From positions 828,112 through 892,111 of the forward strand of contig NZ_FPBK01000001.1 in the NCBI RefSeq assembly GCF_900116665.1: DNA of 64,000 nt, in the 5' to 3' direction. Below the pieces are notes generated by a model. It searched no databases. It was given only the letters and a program-made list of their open reading frames with translations, and had not been told where the DNA came from. The position numbers and the translations under genes are program-made. Shown in pieces: positions 50,424 to 60,173 of this stretch (position 1 is the stretch's first letter; each line of letters opens with the position of its first letter). Origin of the DNA: Pustulibacterium marinum (GTDB lineage: Bacteria > Bacteroidota > Bacteroidia > Flavobacteriales > Flavobacteriaceae).

Positions 50424-52976
50424 ATGCAGATTGTAAACACTTCTAAGCCAGCCAAGACCTATACGCAAGACGAAGCGTATAAGGCATCTTTAAAGTATTT
50501 CAAAGGAGACGATTTAGCCGCACGAGTTTGGGTTAATAAGTACGCGTTAAAGGATTCCGACGGAAATATATACGAGCTAACTCCTAACGACATGCATAGG
50601 AGAATTGCTAAAGAAATAGCAAGAGTAGAAAAAAAGTATCCAAACCCATTGAGCGAAGATGAGGTTTTTGATCTTATCAAAGAATTCAAATACATTGTAC
50701 CGCAAGGAAGCCCAATGGCAGGTATTGGAAATCCATTTCAAGTAGGATCTCTTTCTAACTGTTTTGTTATAGGAAATAGTGGAAATTCTGATTCGTACGG
50801 TGGAATTATGAAGATAGACCAGGAGCAGGTACAATTAATGAAGCGTAGAGGTGGTGTTGGTCACGATTTGTCTCACATCCGTCCAAAAGGTTCTCCTGTA
50901 AAAAATTCTGCATTGACATCTACCGGGATTGTTCCTTTTATGGAGCGTTTTTCTAACTCAACAAGAGAAGTTGCTCAAGACGGTCGTAGAGGGGCTTTGA
51001 TGCTTTCGGTTTCTATAAATCACCCGGATTCAGAAGATTTTATCGATGCTAAAATGGAGCAGGGGAAAGTTACCGGAGCCAACGTTTCGGTACGTATCGA
51101 TGATGAATTTATGAAGTCTGTAGAATCAGGAGAAAGTTATACTCAAAAATATCCTATCCATAGCGATAATCCAAAATATAGCAAAGAGATCAATGCATCT
51201 GAAATTTGGAATAAAATTGTACACAACGCATGGAAATCTGCAGAACCAGGAATTTTATTCTGGGATACCATTACACGTGAATCGGTGCCAGATTGTTACG
51301 CAGATTTAGGATATAAAACGGTTTCTACCAATCCATGTGGAGAAATTCCTTTATGTCCGTATGATTCTTGTCGTTTGTTGGCAATCAACTTATTCTCTTA
51401 TGTAGATAATCCATTTACGAAAGAGGCTTCTTTTAATTTTGAATTATTCAAAAAACACGTTGCTTTTGCACAACGAATGATGGATGATATTATTGATCTT
51501 GAATTGGAAAAGATAGATACTATTTTGGCTAAGATTGATGCCGATCCGGAAGGAGAAGAGGTGAAATTAGTAGAGAAAAACCTTTGGTTAAACATTCGTA
51601 AAAAAGCATATGAAGGTAGAAGAACCGGAATAGGAATCACTGCTGAAGGCGATATGTTGGCTTCATTAGGATTGCGTTACGGAACGGAAGATGCAAACGA
51701 TTTTTCGGTAGAAGTACATAAAACCATTGCTTTAGAAGCCTACAGAGCTTCTGTGTATACGGCCAAAGAACGTGGTGCATTTACCATTTTTGATGCAGAA
51801 AGAGAAAAAGAAAATCCGTTCATCCTTCGTTTAAAAGAAGAAGACGAGCAGTTGTATTACGAAATGTTAGAGCATGGTCGTAGAAATATTGCATTGTTAA
51901 CCATAGCGCCAACAGGTACTACGAGTTTAATGACGCAAACTACATCGGGTATAGAGCCGGTTTTCCTTCCTGTTTATAAAAGAAGAAGAAAAGTAAATCC
52001 TAACGATAAAGATGTTCGTGTTGACTTTGTAGATGAAGTAGGCGATTCTTGGGAAGAATATGTGGTTTTCCACCACCGTTTCAAACAATGGATGGAAGTT
52101 AACGGCATTGATACCACCAAAAATTACGATAACAAAGAATTAGATGAGTTGGTGAAAAAATCACCTTATTACAAAGCTACTTCTAACGATGTGGATTGGT
52201 TGAGTAAGGTACATTTACAAGGCGCAGTTCAGAAATGGATAGATCACTCAATTAGTGTAACCATCAACTTGCCAAACGATGTTTCAGAAGAGTTGGTAGG
52301 TCAGCTATATTTAGAAGCTTGGAAAGTGGGTTGTAAAGGTGTTACCGTATATAGAGACGGTTCTCGTAGTGGTGTTTTAATATCTAATGACGAAAAGAAA
52401 GAAGAAGAAACTACCAACGGAACTTCTTTCCCAACCAAACGTCCTCAGGTTTTAGAAGCCGATGTAGTTCGTTTTCAAAATGCGAAAGAAAAATGGGTTG
52501 CGTTTATTGGAATTATAGATGATAAACCTTATGAGATTTTTACTGGATTGTCTGATGATGAAGATGGAATTTTATTGCCTCGTTGGGTAGATAAGGGCTT
52601 GATTATTAAAAATAGAAATGAAGACGGAACATCACGTTACGATTTTCAGTACGAAAATAAAAGAGGGTACAAAACTACCATCGAAGGATTATCGCATAAA
52701 TTTGATCCTGAATTCTGGAACTATGCAAAATTGATTTCAAGTACGCTTCGTCACGAAATGCCAATTGAAAGAGTAGTGAATTTGATCAACAGTTTACAAT
52801 TAGACAGTGAATCTATCAATACTTGGAAAAATGGAGTAGCTAGAGCTTTAAAACGCTATGTACCAGATGGAACAGAGGCAAAAGGACAAAAATGTACCAA
52901 TTGTAATAGTACTAATTTAATGTACCAAGAAGGCTGCTTAACATGTAAAGATTGTGGCTCTTCTAAATGTGGATAA
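50424..52976 (+). CDS. nrdJ: Adenosylcobalamin-dependent ribonucleotide reductase (class II)
   Basis: An 850-residue enzyme that makes deoxyribonucleotides from ribonucleotides, using B12 to form the thiyl radical, with or without oxygen. SLSNCFVIG and NPCGEIPLCPYDSC (active-site cysteines), RRKVNPNDKDV and KGVTVYRDGSR (substrate and phosphate loops) mark class II. A C-terminal zinc ribbon, CTNCNSTNL with CLTCKDCGSSKCG, holds the redox cysteines used for thioredoxin reduction. Full length. No cobalamin riboswitch is visible upstream. Confidence 0.95.
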   Translation: MQIVNTSKPAKTYTQDEAYKASLKYFKGDDLAARVWVNKYALKDSDGNIYELTPNDMHRRIAKEIARVEKKYPNPLSEDEVFDLIKEFKYIVPQGSPMAGIGNPFQVGSLSNCFVIGNSGNSDSYGGIMKIDQEQVQLMKRRGGVGHDLSHIRPKGSPVKNSALTSTGIVPFMERFSNSTREVAQDGRRGALMLSVSINHPDSEDFIDAKMEQGKVTGANVSVRIDDEFMKSVESGESYTQKYPIHSDNPKYSKEINASEIWNKIVHNAWKSAEPGILFWDTITRESVPDCYADLGYKTVSTNPCGEIPLCPYDSCRLLAINLFSYVDNPFTKEASFNFELFKKHVAFAQRMMDDIIDLELEKIDTILAKIDADPEGEEVKLVEKNLWLNIRKKAYEGRRTGIGITAEGDMLASLGLRYGTEDANDFSVEVHKTIALEAYRASVYTAKERGAFTIFDAEREKENPFILRLKEEDEQLYYEMLEHGRRNIALLTIAPTGTTSLMTQTTSGIEPVFLPVYKRRRKVNPNDKDVRVDFVDEVGDSWEEYVVFHHRFKQWMEVNGIDTTKNYDNKELDELVKKSPYYKATSNDVDWLSKVHLQGAVQKWIDHSISVTINLPNDVSEELVGQLYLEAWKVGCKGVTVYRDGSRSGVLISNDEKKEEETTNGTSFPTKRPQVLEADVVRFQNAKEKWVAFIGIIDDKPYEIFTGLSDDEDGILLPRWVDKGLIIKNRNEDGTSRYDFQYENKRGYKTTIEGLSHKFDPEFWNYAKLISSTLRHEMPIERVVNLINSLQLDSESINTWKNGVARALKRYVPDGTEAKGQKCTNCNSTNLMYQEGCLTCKDCGSSKCG

Positions 52977-53012
52977 ACATCGCAATGTTTTATATCAATT
53001 TTTTTTAAAAAG

Positions 53013-53041
53013 AAACCGCTGGTCTTACTAGCGGTTTTTTT
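53013..53041 (+). terminator. Rho-independent terminator of nrdJ
   Basis: AAACCGCTGGT (53013-53023) pairs with ACTAGCGGTTT (53027-53037), one wobble, with a T run after it. It overlaps the end of the convergent PagL-like gene. Confidence 0.85.
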
Positions 53042-54284
53042 GTTTGTAATGAAAGCTATATACATAACCTGCACTCAATTCAGAAAAATCCGCCTGGCCC
53101 AAATTAGCATTGATATGCGCTCCTAAAAAAAAGTTATGTTGCGGTGTTTTATTGGTATTGATGAAGTAGTAGTTAAGACCCATCCTTGCGGAAATCGACT
53201 TTTTAATTTCGTAATACCAGTCTAATTCGCCTAAAACAACGGCAATTTGAGTTCCTTCCGGAGTTTCATATTCATAATCATATCCACCATTTAATTTATA
53301 GTCAATTGGATAAAATGGTTTGTAAATATTTAAGCCTAATTGAAACTCCATTCCCACGTGGCCAAGTAGCAATTCTCCACTACCAAAAACGCCAACATTG
53401 CTGGCGTATCCAAAAGGATTTTTTATAAAATGTTGATATTCTTCGGTAATCAATTGTTCTTCATTACGGATATAATCGTAGTAGTGCTCGTAGACTCTAT
53501 AATAGGCACCTACTTCTAACTTATAAGTTTTGTTAATTACTTTTCCGTATGAAAAAGAAAAGTTATACACTTCTTTTTTCGTATTGAAATATTCTGAAAG
53601 TGCATTTTGCCCCAATCCAAATCGTGTTTTGATAAAATTATATGTACTTCTTTGGTGATGAGGTACGTTACTTTCTTTTGAAGTTTTGTTTGGATTGGTC
53701 TTTATTTCTGCCGCAACCGAAACTAAAAATGAGTTTAAACCTTGATTGGGTAGTCGTGTGTGTCCGTTGGAATGATGAAAATAGCCTACACCTATTTTAT
53801 ACTTTATTTGATTGGTTTCTTTTAATTGATAAAAAAGTAACGATTTGAAAGACCAATTAATTTTAGTGGCTATTCCTTTATTTAATGGATTATAGACACT
53901 ATCGTAAATAGTATTAAAGTAAGAAGCACCCATTCCCAATTGTACAAAAAATGTTCTGCTCTTATTTAAGGAAAACTCTGTGAAAGGCACAATTGAATAT
54001 GCTAAGCCAATTTTTTCAGTATTGCCAAAATGTGTTATTCCAGCCATAATTCCCGTTTTAGGTTTGTTTAATCGATAGATCCATTCAGATGAATTATTGT
54101 GGTTGTAAGTCCCAAACCCAAAGAAATAACCACTTTGTAAATTGGTTTCAGGGAAATTACTATTTGCTTCCATTGTTTTACCCAAGAAAATTTCAGGTTG
54201 TATAAATAAGCTATTCCTAGTAGGACTTTCTTGCGAGAATAAAGGAAAAACCCCTAGAAGAAAAAGAAGGTTAAAAAGTTTCAA
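53028..54284 (-). CDS. PagL-like lipid A deacylase / acyloxyacyl hydrolase family
   Basis: A 418-residue outer-membrane beta-barrel protein. The signal peptide (FNLLFLLGVFPLFSQ) leads to a barrel with GYFHHSNGH, the His-x-Ser-type catalytic pair of PagL, and PNQGLNSF nearby. PagL removes the 3-O acyl chain of lipid A. At about twice PagL's 150-190 residues, it has a second barrel half (about 220-418) with no recognised motif. No ATG is available; the TTG at 54284 gives the best signal peptide, though a TTG at 54305 is also possible. It may act with the lipid A glycan operon at 21.8-25.4 kb. Confidence 0.8.
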   Translation of the reverse strand: MKLFNLLFLLGVFPLFSQESPTRNSLFIQPEIFLGKTMEANSNFPETNLQSGYFFGFGTYNHNNSSEWIYRLNKPKTGIMAGITHFGNTEKIGLAYSIVPFTEFSLNKSRTFFVQLGMGASYFNTIYDSVYNPLNKGIATKINWSFKSLLFYQLKETNQIKYKIGVGYFHHSNGHTRLPNQGLNSFLVSVAAEIKTNPNKTSKESNVPHHQRSTYNFIKTRFGLGQNALSEYFNTKKEVYNFSFSYGKVINKTYKLEVGAYYRVYEHYYDYIRNEEQLITEEYQHFIKNPFGYASNVGVFGSGELLLGHVGMEFQLGLNIYKPFYPIDYKLNGGYDYEYETPEGTQIAVVLGELDWYYEIKKSISARMGLNYYFINTNKTPQHNFFLGAHINANLGQADFSELSAGYVYSFHYKQKNR

Positions 54285-54352
54285 TTGGTTGGTTTTTAGT
54301 GTCAACCAAATATATAGATTCTTTCTAAAATGTATAAAAAAACGATAACACT

Positions 54353-56182
54353 TTAGCCTATACCATCAATTTGTTTAAAAAATGCACGTTTATCATTTCT
54401 TGTTTTTTCCAGATTGATAAGAATGGTGTCAAGTAAACTGATGGCTTCTGTGATATACATTCCTTTGTTCAGCATTACACAATCGGCATGTTGCGCCATA
54501 ACAGCATCGGTAATTTCAGCTCTTGAAGGCAGCCCCTTTTTGGCTAAATTTTCCATAACCTGAGTAGCCCAAACAACAGGAATATGAGCGGCATGACAAA
54601 TGCGTAGTAATTCTTTTTGTACCAATCCAATATTTTCCCAACCACATTCTACGGCCAAATCTCCTCGTGCAATCATAACTCCAATAGGTTTATGTTGCAT
54701 GGCAGAGAGTAGAATTTTTACAATATTTCTAAAACCACTCATGGTTTCAATTTTTAGAATAATTCCCAGATTAGGACCTTTAATGTATTGATCTAATTCG
54801 GCTAAAAGATCTTCAACATCTGCACTGCTATTTACAAAAGACATGTTGACTACATCTGCATTTTTGACAACAAAGGCCAAATCTTTTTTATCTTTTTGAG
54901 TTAAACCAGCCAGTTTTAATTTACTTTCTGGAAAGTTAATGCCTTTATCAGCCTTCAACTTTGCACCAGATTCTTTGGCATAGGTTATTTTTACTTTTAA
55001 ACACTCACCATTATTTTCTAGAATTTCTCCTTCAATTTTTCCATCATCAAAAACTATGGGTTCATTTGGTTTTACATGCTGAAATATTTCTTCTGAAGTA
55101 CACGAAATAAAAGCCGGGCTAATAAGATTTCCATCATTGTCGTATTGCGCTGGCATCCCATCTTTCTTTGTTTTATAGATGAAAATTTCATCATCTTTTT
55201 TCAAGCGAATGTATTGCTCTAGTGGTGGTATTTCTCCAATTTTAAAACTGATATTCTTTTTAAATAAGAACAATTCATTTCCAGTTTGCAAGTAAGCGGA
55301 ATCATAACTATGCACATAAACAAGTTTGTTTTCTTTGGCAACTACCTTAAATTCTCGGGTTTTATCACGTGTGTCATAAAACCGAATGATATCATCAGTT
55401 TCCAACGCGTTTATCATGTCTTCGGGAACCGGAACATAATGTTCGTCTTCGTCTGGGAAGAGTTCATTTTCTTTGATAAGAACAGCAATTGCAGGGTTTA
55501 TTACATGGCCCAACGCATTTCTTTCGGGAGTAAGATGAACCACTTTTGGTCCAGATTTTATAGTACCTGTTCTAATTTTTGGTCCGCCCAAATCCATAGA
55601 AATTGTTACCTCTTTGTCAAGTTTGTGCATTGCATCTTTTGCGTTTTGTATCATGGCGCTCCAGGTTTCTTCATCATCATGAGCGCAATTAATACGAAGC
55701 GTATTCATACCCTCTTTCATCATATTTTCAATAAGATCGGCATTATTAGCCGCTATACTTGGTTGCGTCACCATAATTCGAACATTTCTTTTCTTGCTTT
55801 TTTCTCCTAAAAGTTCTTCGGTACGTCTTTTTAATAATTTCTCACTCTTTTTTATAGATAAAGCTGGTATTTTGATGTCTGGCGTAGTTTGATTAACATG
55901 TTTTGAAAGGTGATCTCTAGAAGCTAAAAGATTGGCCATGATATGACCTTCGGCATTTTTTAAACCACTAAATCCGTTTTTGAATAGAAAAGTTTGAAGC
56001 TCTCCAGAATGGTAATTTCTGAAGACTAGGTAATGAATCAGATTTTTAGCACTGGATTTATACTCAGCATTGAGGTTTTTTAAATACGGCCTGTAGTTTT
56101 CTTCTTCAATTTTACATTGTTTGATGATTGCATCAATTTGAGAAATTGCATGCTCAATCTTTTTAACTGATTTTCTTTTCAT
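54353..56182 (-). CDS. Atypical pyruvate kinase homologue with N-terminal extension
   Basis: A 609-residue protein. Residues about 1-130 are an all-helical extension of unknown fold. Residues about 130-600 are a pyruvate kinase barrel with a long insert in the B domain. Core residues are kept: SMDLGGPKIR (substrate loop), ILKIETMSG (catalytic Lys, acid), MIARGDLAVECGWENI (metal site) and WATQVMENL. The usual SGETA loop is replaced by MLNKGMY, and the C-terminal allosteric domain is missing. It may still act as a pyruvate kinase or carry another phosphoryl-transfer role. Confidence 0.85.
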   Translation of the reverse strand: MKRKSVKKIEHAISQIDAIIKQCKIEEENYRPYLKNLNAEYKSSAKNLIHYLVFRNYHSGELQTFLFKNGFSGLKNAEGHIMANLLASRDHLSKHVNQTTPDIKIPALSIKKSEKLLKRRTEELLGEKSKKRNVRIMVTQPSIAANNADLIENMMKEGMNTLRINCAHDDEETWSAMIQNAKDAMHKLDKEVTISMDLGGPKIRTGTIKSGPKVVHLTPERNALGHVINPAIAVLIKENELFPDEDEHYVPVPEDMINALETDDIIRFYDTRDKTREFKVVAKENKLVYVHSYDSAYLQTGNELFLFKKNISFKIGEIPPLEQYIRLKKDDEIFIYKTKKDGMPAQYDNDGNLISPAFISCTSEEIFQHVKPNEPIVFDDGKIEGEILENNGECLKVKITYAKESGAKLKADKGINFPESKLKLAGLTQKDKKDLAFVVKNADVVNMSFVNSSADVEDLLAELDQYIKGPNLGIILKIETMSGFRNIVKILLSAMQHKPIGVMIARGDLAVECGWENIGLVQKELLRICHAAHIPVVWATQVMENLAKKGLPSRAEITDAVMAQHADCVMLNKGMYITEAISLLDTILINLEKTRNDKRAFFKQIDGIG

Positions 56183-56357
56183 AAACGCTAGAAACCTGAT
56201 TGTTTACTATCAAATTTACAAATGTTCTCGACCTTTATCAATTAACTAAATCGTAAAAGGAAGCTAAAAAAAATGAAAAATGACAAATGTTTGCTTCTGG
56301 TTAATTTTGATAGTCATTGGTGAAAAATCTAACCAAGAGATTTATATTAATTTTTTG

Positions 56358-56365
56358 TAATTTTG
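56358..56365 (+). promoter_or_regulatory. -7 promoter element of prfA
   Basis: TAATTTTG matches TAnnTTTG exactly, 22 bases before the ATG. Confidence 0.5.
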
Positions 56366-56387
56366 CACTTTAATCAGAGGATTATCT

Positions 56388-57461
56388 ATGTTAGAAAGAT
56401 TAGGATACGTAAAGCAACGTTTTGATGAAGTGTCTGATTTGATCATCCAACCGGATGTGATTGCAGACCAGAAACGTTATGTACAGTTAAATAAAGAATA
56501 TAAAGATTTAAAAGAGCTTGTTGATAAGCGTGAAGAATATATCTTATTAACTTCGAATATTCAGGAAGCCGAAGAAATCATTGAAGACGGTAGCGATGCC
56601 GAAATGGTGGAAATGGCAAAAATGGAATTAGACGAAGCAAAAGAAAAATTACCTCAATTAGAAGAGGAAATCAAATTCATGTTGATTCCAAAAGATCCGG
56701 AAGATGCTAAAAACGTAATGGTGGAAATCCGTGCTGGTACTGGTGGAGATGAAGCTAGTATTTTTGCTGGAGATTTGTACAGAATGTACACTAAATACGT
56801 GGAAGGTAAAGGCTGGAAAACATCTACAGTTTCTTTTAACGAAGGAACTTCCGGTGGTTTTAAAGAGATTATCTTTGAAGTAAACGGTGAAGATGTGTAC
56901 GGAACGTTGAAGTTTGAAGCGGGTGTTCACCGTGTACAACGTGTACCACAAACCGAAACTCAGGGACGTGTGCATACATCGGCAGCAACCGTAATGGTTT
57001 TACCAGAAGCAGAAGAGTTTGATGTTCAGTTAGATATGAAAGATGTACGTATTGAGCGTACTACTTCTACAGGTCCTGGTGGTCAGTCGGTAAACACCAC
57101 CTATTCTGCCATTAAATTGCACCACGAACCAACTGGTTTAATTGTAAGTTGTCAGGATGAAAAATCACAGCACAAAAACCTGGAGAAAGCCATGAAAGTA
57201 TTGCGTTCAAGGTTATACGAAATGGAGTTGGCTAAGAAGCAAGAAGAAGATTCTAAAAAGCGTAGTTCTCAGGTGAGTAGTGGTGACCGTTCTGCTAAAA
57301 TTAGAACGTATAACTATCCGCAAGGTCGTGTAACCGATCACCGAATTGGATTAACATTGTACGATTTAGACGGAATTATCAACGGAAATATTCAAAAAAT
57401 TATTGACGAACTTCAGTTGGTAGCGAATACCGAGAAACTGAAGGAATCGGAAGTATTTTAA
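56388..57461 (+). CDS. prfA: Peptide chain release factor 1
   Basis: A 357-residue class I release factor reading UAA and UAG. The domain 1 helical hairpin (about 1-95) is followed by the GGQ domain with [15 protein letters not shown], where Gln is methylated. The stop-codon-recognition region contains an LGGQV-distant PxT-type loop in domain 2; the arrangement and length match RF1 not RF2. Terminator at 57470. The next gene, pyrF, follows in the same direction after it. Confidence 0.95.
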   Translation: MLERLGYVKQRFDEVSDLIIQPDVIADQKRYVQLNKEYKDLKELVDKREEYILLTSNIQEAEEIIEDGSDAEMVEMAKMELDEAKEKLPQLEEEIKFMLIPKDPEDAKNVMVEIRAGTGGDEASIFAGDLYRMYTKYVEGKGWKTSTVSFNEGTSGGFKEIIFEVNGEDVYGTLKFEAGVHRVQRVPQTETQGRVHTSAATVMVLPEAEEFDVQLDMKDVRIERTTSTGPGGQSVNTTYSAIKLHHEPTGLIVSCQDEKSQHKNLEKAMKVLRSRLYEMELAKKQEEDSKKRSSQVSSGDRSAKIRTYNYPQGRVTDHRIGLTLYDLDGIINGNIQKIIDELQLVANTEKLKESEVF

Positions 57462-57469
57462 CAATAAAT

Positions 57470-57495
57470 AATAAAGCCTCTTTAGAGGCTTTATT
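57470..57495 (+). terminator. Rho-independent hairpin after prfA
   Basis: AATAAAGCCTCT (57470-57481) is perfectly complementary to AGAGGCTTTATT (57484-57495). The T run is poor, so readthrough into pyrF is possible. Confidence 0.65.
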
Positions 57496-57509
57496 AATAA
57501 CCTAACCCA

Positions 57510-58331
57510 ATGACAACGGCACAACTTACTTCAGAAATTTTTAAAAAGAAATCCTTTTTATGTGTAGGATTGGATATTGATCTGAATAAAATTCCTGAAA
57601 GCTTTTTAGAAAAAGAAGACCCTATTTTTGAATTCAACAAAGCAATTATAGATGCTACGCATGATTTAGCAGTGGCTTACAAACCTAATATAGCTTTTTA
57701 TGAAGCCTACGGAATTAAAGGATGGCAAGCTTTGCAAAAGACGATTGACTATTTAAATGAAAATCATCCAGAAGTATTTACCATTGCCGATGCCAAACGT
57801 GGCGATATTGGGAATACGGCTTCTATGTATGCGCGCGCTTTTTTTGAAGATATGGAGTTTGATAGCGTTACCGTTGCGCCTTACATGGGGAAAGATTCTG
57901 TAGAGCCCTTTTTAGCGTTTGAAACCAAACATACCATTTTGTTGGCATTGACCTCTAATCAGGGAGCGTTTGATTATCAAACCAAAGTTTTTGAAGGAAA
58001 AGAATTGTACAAGCATGTTTTAGAAACTTCGAAAACTTATGCCAATAGCGAAAACTTAATGTATGTAGTTGGCGCTACCAAAGCGGAATATTTTACAGAA
58101 ATCAGAAAGATTGTTCCAGATAGCTTTTTGTTGGTTCCAGGAGTAGGAGCGCAAGGTGGAAACTTACAAGATGTATGCGCTAACGGATTAAGCAAAAATG
58201 TAGGTTTGTTAATCAATTCTACACGCGGAATCATTTATGCTTCTAAAGGAGAAGATTTTGCTGTGAAAGCAAGAGAAGAAGCGCAAAAATTACAAACAGA
58301 AATGGCGACTATTTTAGAAGCCAATTTCTAA
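57510..58331 (+). CDS. pyrF: Orotidine 5'-phosphate decarboxylase
   Basis: A 273-residue enzyme that makes UMP in the last step of pyrimidine synthesis. It is the longer type 2 (PyrF group) form: [41 protein letters not shown] (the catalytic Asp-Lys-Asp network) and [11 protein letters not shown] match. The start follows the prfA hairpin by 14 bases. A BtuF-like gene begins 11 bases after the stop. Confidence 0.95.
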   Translation: MTTAQLTSEIFKKKSFLCVGLDIDLNKIPESFLEKEDPIFEFNKAIIDATHDLAVAYKPNIAFYEAYGIKGWQALQKTIDYLNENHPEVFTIADAKRGDIGNTASMYARAFFEDMEFDSVTVAPYMGKDSVEPFLAFETKHTILLALTSNQGAFDYQTKVFEGKELYKHVLETSKTYANSENLMYVVGATKAEYFTEIRKIVPDSFLLVPGVGAQGGNLQDVCANGLSKNVGLLINSTRGIIYASKGEDFAVKAREEAQKLQTEMATILEANF

Positions 58332-58342
58332 AAATAAATCTT

Positions 58343-59098
58343 TTGAAGATTCAAATTACAGATGCGGTTGGGAACAAACTTAGTTTTAATAAGGTTCCCA
58401 GCCGCATTGTTTCTTTAGTACCAAGTCAAACGGAACTTTTGGTAGATTTAGGTTTGGCCGACTCAATTGTTGGGGTTACCAAATTCTGCATTCATCCAGC
58501 AAATATTAGAAAAAACAAAACCGTTGTTGGCGGTACCAAACAGGTGAATTTTGAAAAAATCATCGCTTTGCAACCGGATGTAATTCTGTGCAATAAAGAA
58601 GAAAACACAGCCGAAATGGTTGCTGAACTTCAACAAATAGCGCCTGTGCATGTTTCGGAAGTTGCTTCAATTTCTGAAGCTCAGCTCCTTTTTAAGCAAT
58701 ACGGAATTTTGTTTGATAAAGTTTTTCAGGCTGATAAATTGCTAGCGCAAATCAATTCAAAAATAGAAAAGCTTAAAACTATTTCAGATTCAGAAAAGCC
58801 TAAGTCGGCATTGTATTTTATTTGGAAAGATCCATGGATGGTTGCAGGAAATGATACGTATATCAATGAAATGATGCAGCTTTTAGGGTATCAAAATGTA
58901 ATACAAGAAAATAGATATCCTCAAATTGTGCTAGATGCATTTCAAACCAATCCACCGGAATGTATACTTCTTTCGTCTGAACCTTATCCCTTTCAGAAAA
59001 AACATGTCCAACAATTAACGGAATTCTTTAAAGATTCAAAGATAGAACTCATTGATGGCGAATTATTTTCCTGGTTTGGAACACGGTTGATAAAATGA
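58343..59098 (+). CDS. BtuF-like helical-backbone metal/cobalamin-binding protein without signal peptide
   Basis: A 251-residue periplasmic-binding-protein fold of the ABC transporter receptor group, with RIVSLVPSQTELLVDLGL (the BtuF start motif), VGGTKQVNFEKI and QPDVILCNKEENT. The mature-like sequence starts at the first residue with no signal peptide, so it would stay in the cytoplasm unless a different start applies. It starts with TTG at 58343; the preceding bases end pyrF. It may bind cobalamin or a metal complex in the cell. No permease or ATPase gene is near. Confidence 0.8.
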   Translation: MKIQITDAVGNKLSFNKVPSRIVSLVPSQTELLVDLGLADSIVGVTKFCIHPANIRKNKTVVGGTKQVNFEKIIALQPDVILCNKEENTAEMVAELQQIAPVHVSEVASISEAQLLFKQYGILFDKVFQADKLLAQINSKIEKLKTISDSEKPKSALYFIWKDPWMVAGNDTYINEMMQLLGYQNVIQENRYPQIVLDAFQTNPPECILLSSEPYPFQKKHVQQLTEFFKDSKIELIDGELFSWFGTRLIK

Positions 59099-59183
59099 TT
59101 TAGCAAATGTATTTGTCGTTAAGGTGTTGATTTATAGGTTGTATGTCATATTTATGACTATATTTGAGCATTAGTCACCTAGA

Positions 59184-60011
59184 TTGTTAACATATACTAC
59201 ATATAGAAACGAAACCACAAAGCAGTGGCTTACATTTGTTCATGGAGCAAGTGCAGATGCTAGTGTTTGGTCATTTCAAATAGATTTTTTCAGAAAGTAT
59301 TACAATGTGTTGGTATTAGATTTCAAAGGTTTTACGTCTGAAGAGATTGAAAAAACAACAAGTTCAAACTTTACATTTGAATATGTAGCCTCGGAAGTTG
59401 TGAATGTTTTGGATATGGAAAGAATTGATCAATCTCATTTCGTAGGAACATCCTTGGGAAATATAATTATAAGACAGCTTTTAGAAGATATTCCCGATAG
59501 AATGAACGGTGTTATCATGACTTCTGCAATTCTACATTTCAATTTAATGATATCGATGTTGTTGTATCTAAATATATTTTTGCAAAGATTCATTCCACAT
59601 AGAATTTTGTATGCTGTAACTATGGTAACGAGTACGCCAATGCCTTGTAATAAACCAACCAGAGAGCATTTCTTTGCCAATCTTCACAATATATCTAAAG
59701 ATTCGTATAAACTTTGGTTACGTTTAGCAAAAGAGAATTTTGCGTTGATGCACTTTTTTAATTTGATAGGATTACGTTCTGAGGTTCTTTTCATAAGTGG
59801 CAATCAAGATTATATTTTTTTACCCTATGTAAAGAAGTTTGTAAAGGCCAATAAATCTGCCACTTTAAAGATTATTCAACGTAGTGGACATGGAGTAAAT
59901 ATTGATAAAAAAGATGTGTATAACGAAACGGTTTTAGAGTATTTTAGAGAAATAGAACAGCGCGATCGTTATGTTCAGTCTTCTTTTTACAATAGTGTGG
60001 TTTCGCGTTAA
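59184..60011 (+). CDS. Alpha/beta hydrolase
   Basis: A 275-residue alpha/beta hydrolase. The oxyanion region is LTFVHGASADASVW, the nucleophile elbow GTSLGN (Ser in HFVGTSLGNII), the acid in ISGNQDYIF, and the His in QRSGHGVNI. The cap region is about 120-190. It starts with TTG at 59184, the first in-frame start. The substrate is unknown; the lack of a signal peptide suggests a cytoplasmic esterase or lipase. A short hairpin terminator follows. Confidence 0.85.
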   Translation: MLTYTTYRNETTKQWLTFVHGASADASVWSFQIDFFRKYYNVLVLDFKGFTSEEIEKTTSSNFTFEYVASEVVNVLDMERIDQSHFVGTSLGNIIIRQLLEDIPDRMNGVIMTSAILHFNLMISMLLYLNIFLQRFIPHRILYAVTMVTSTPMPCNKPTREHFFANLHNISKDSYKLWLRLAKENFALMHFFNLIGLRSEVLFISGNQDYIFLPYVKKFVKANKSATLKIIQRSGHGVNIDKKDVYNETVLEYFREIEQRDRYVQSSFYNSVVSR

Positions 60012-60019
60012 AACACAAA

Positions 60020-60047
60020 AAAGACCAACTGATCAAAATTGGTCTTT
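60020..60047 (+). terminator. Hairpin after the hydrolase gene
   Basis: AAAGACCAA (60020-60028) pairs perfectly with TTGGTCTTT (60039-60047). The T run is short, so its strength is unsure. Confidence 0.6.
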
Positions 60048-60173
60048 AATGCTAATTCAAATATTTTCTTCCAACTATACTATTCCTTAACGGGAACGGT
60101 GCAAATGTCTTACTATTAATCCGTTATAAAGTTAATTTAACGTTAGCTCTTCATAAACTAAAGTTCAATTATA

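Noticed and set aside
55286-55810. A 174-codon open frame antisense to the pyruvate kinase homologue
   Set aside because: Rich in Phe, Ile and Cys with no conserved motif and no ribosome binding site; it is the antisense shadow of a well-supported gene.
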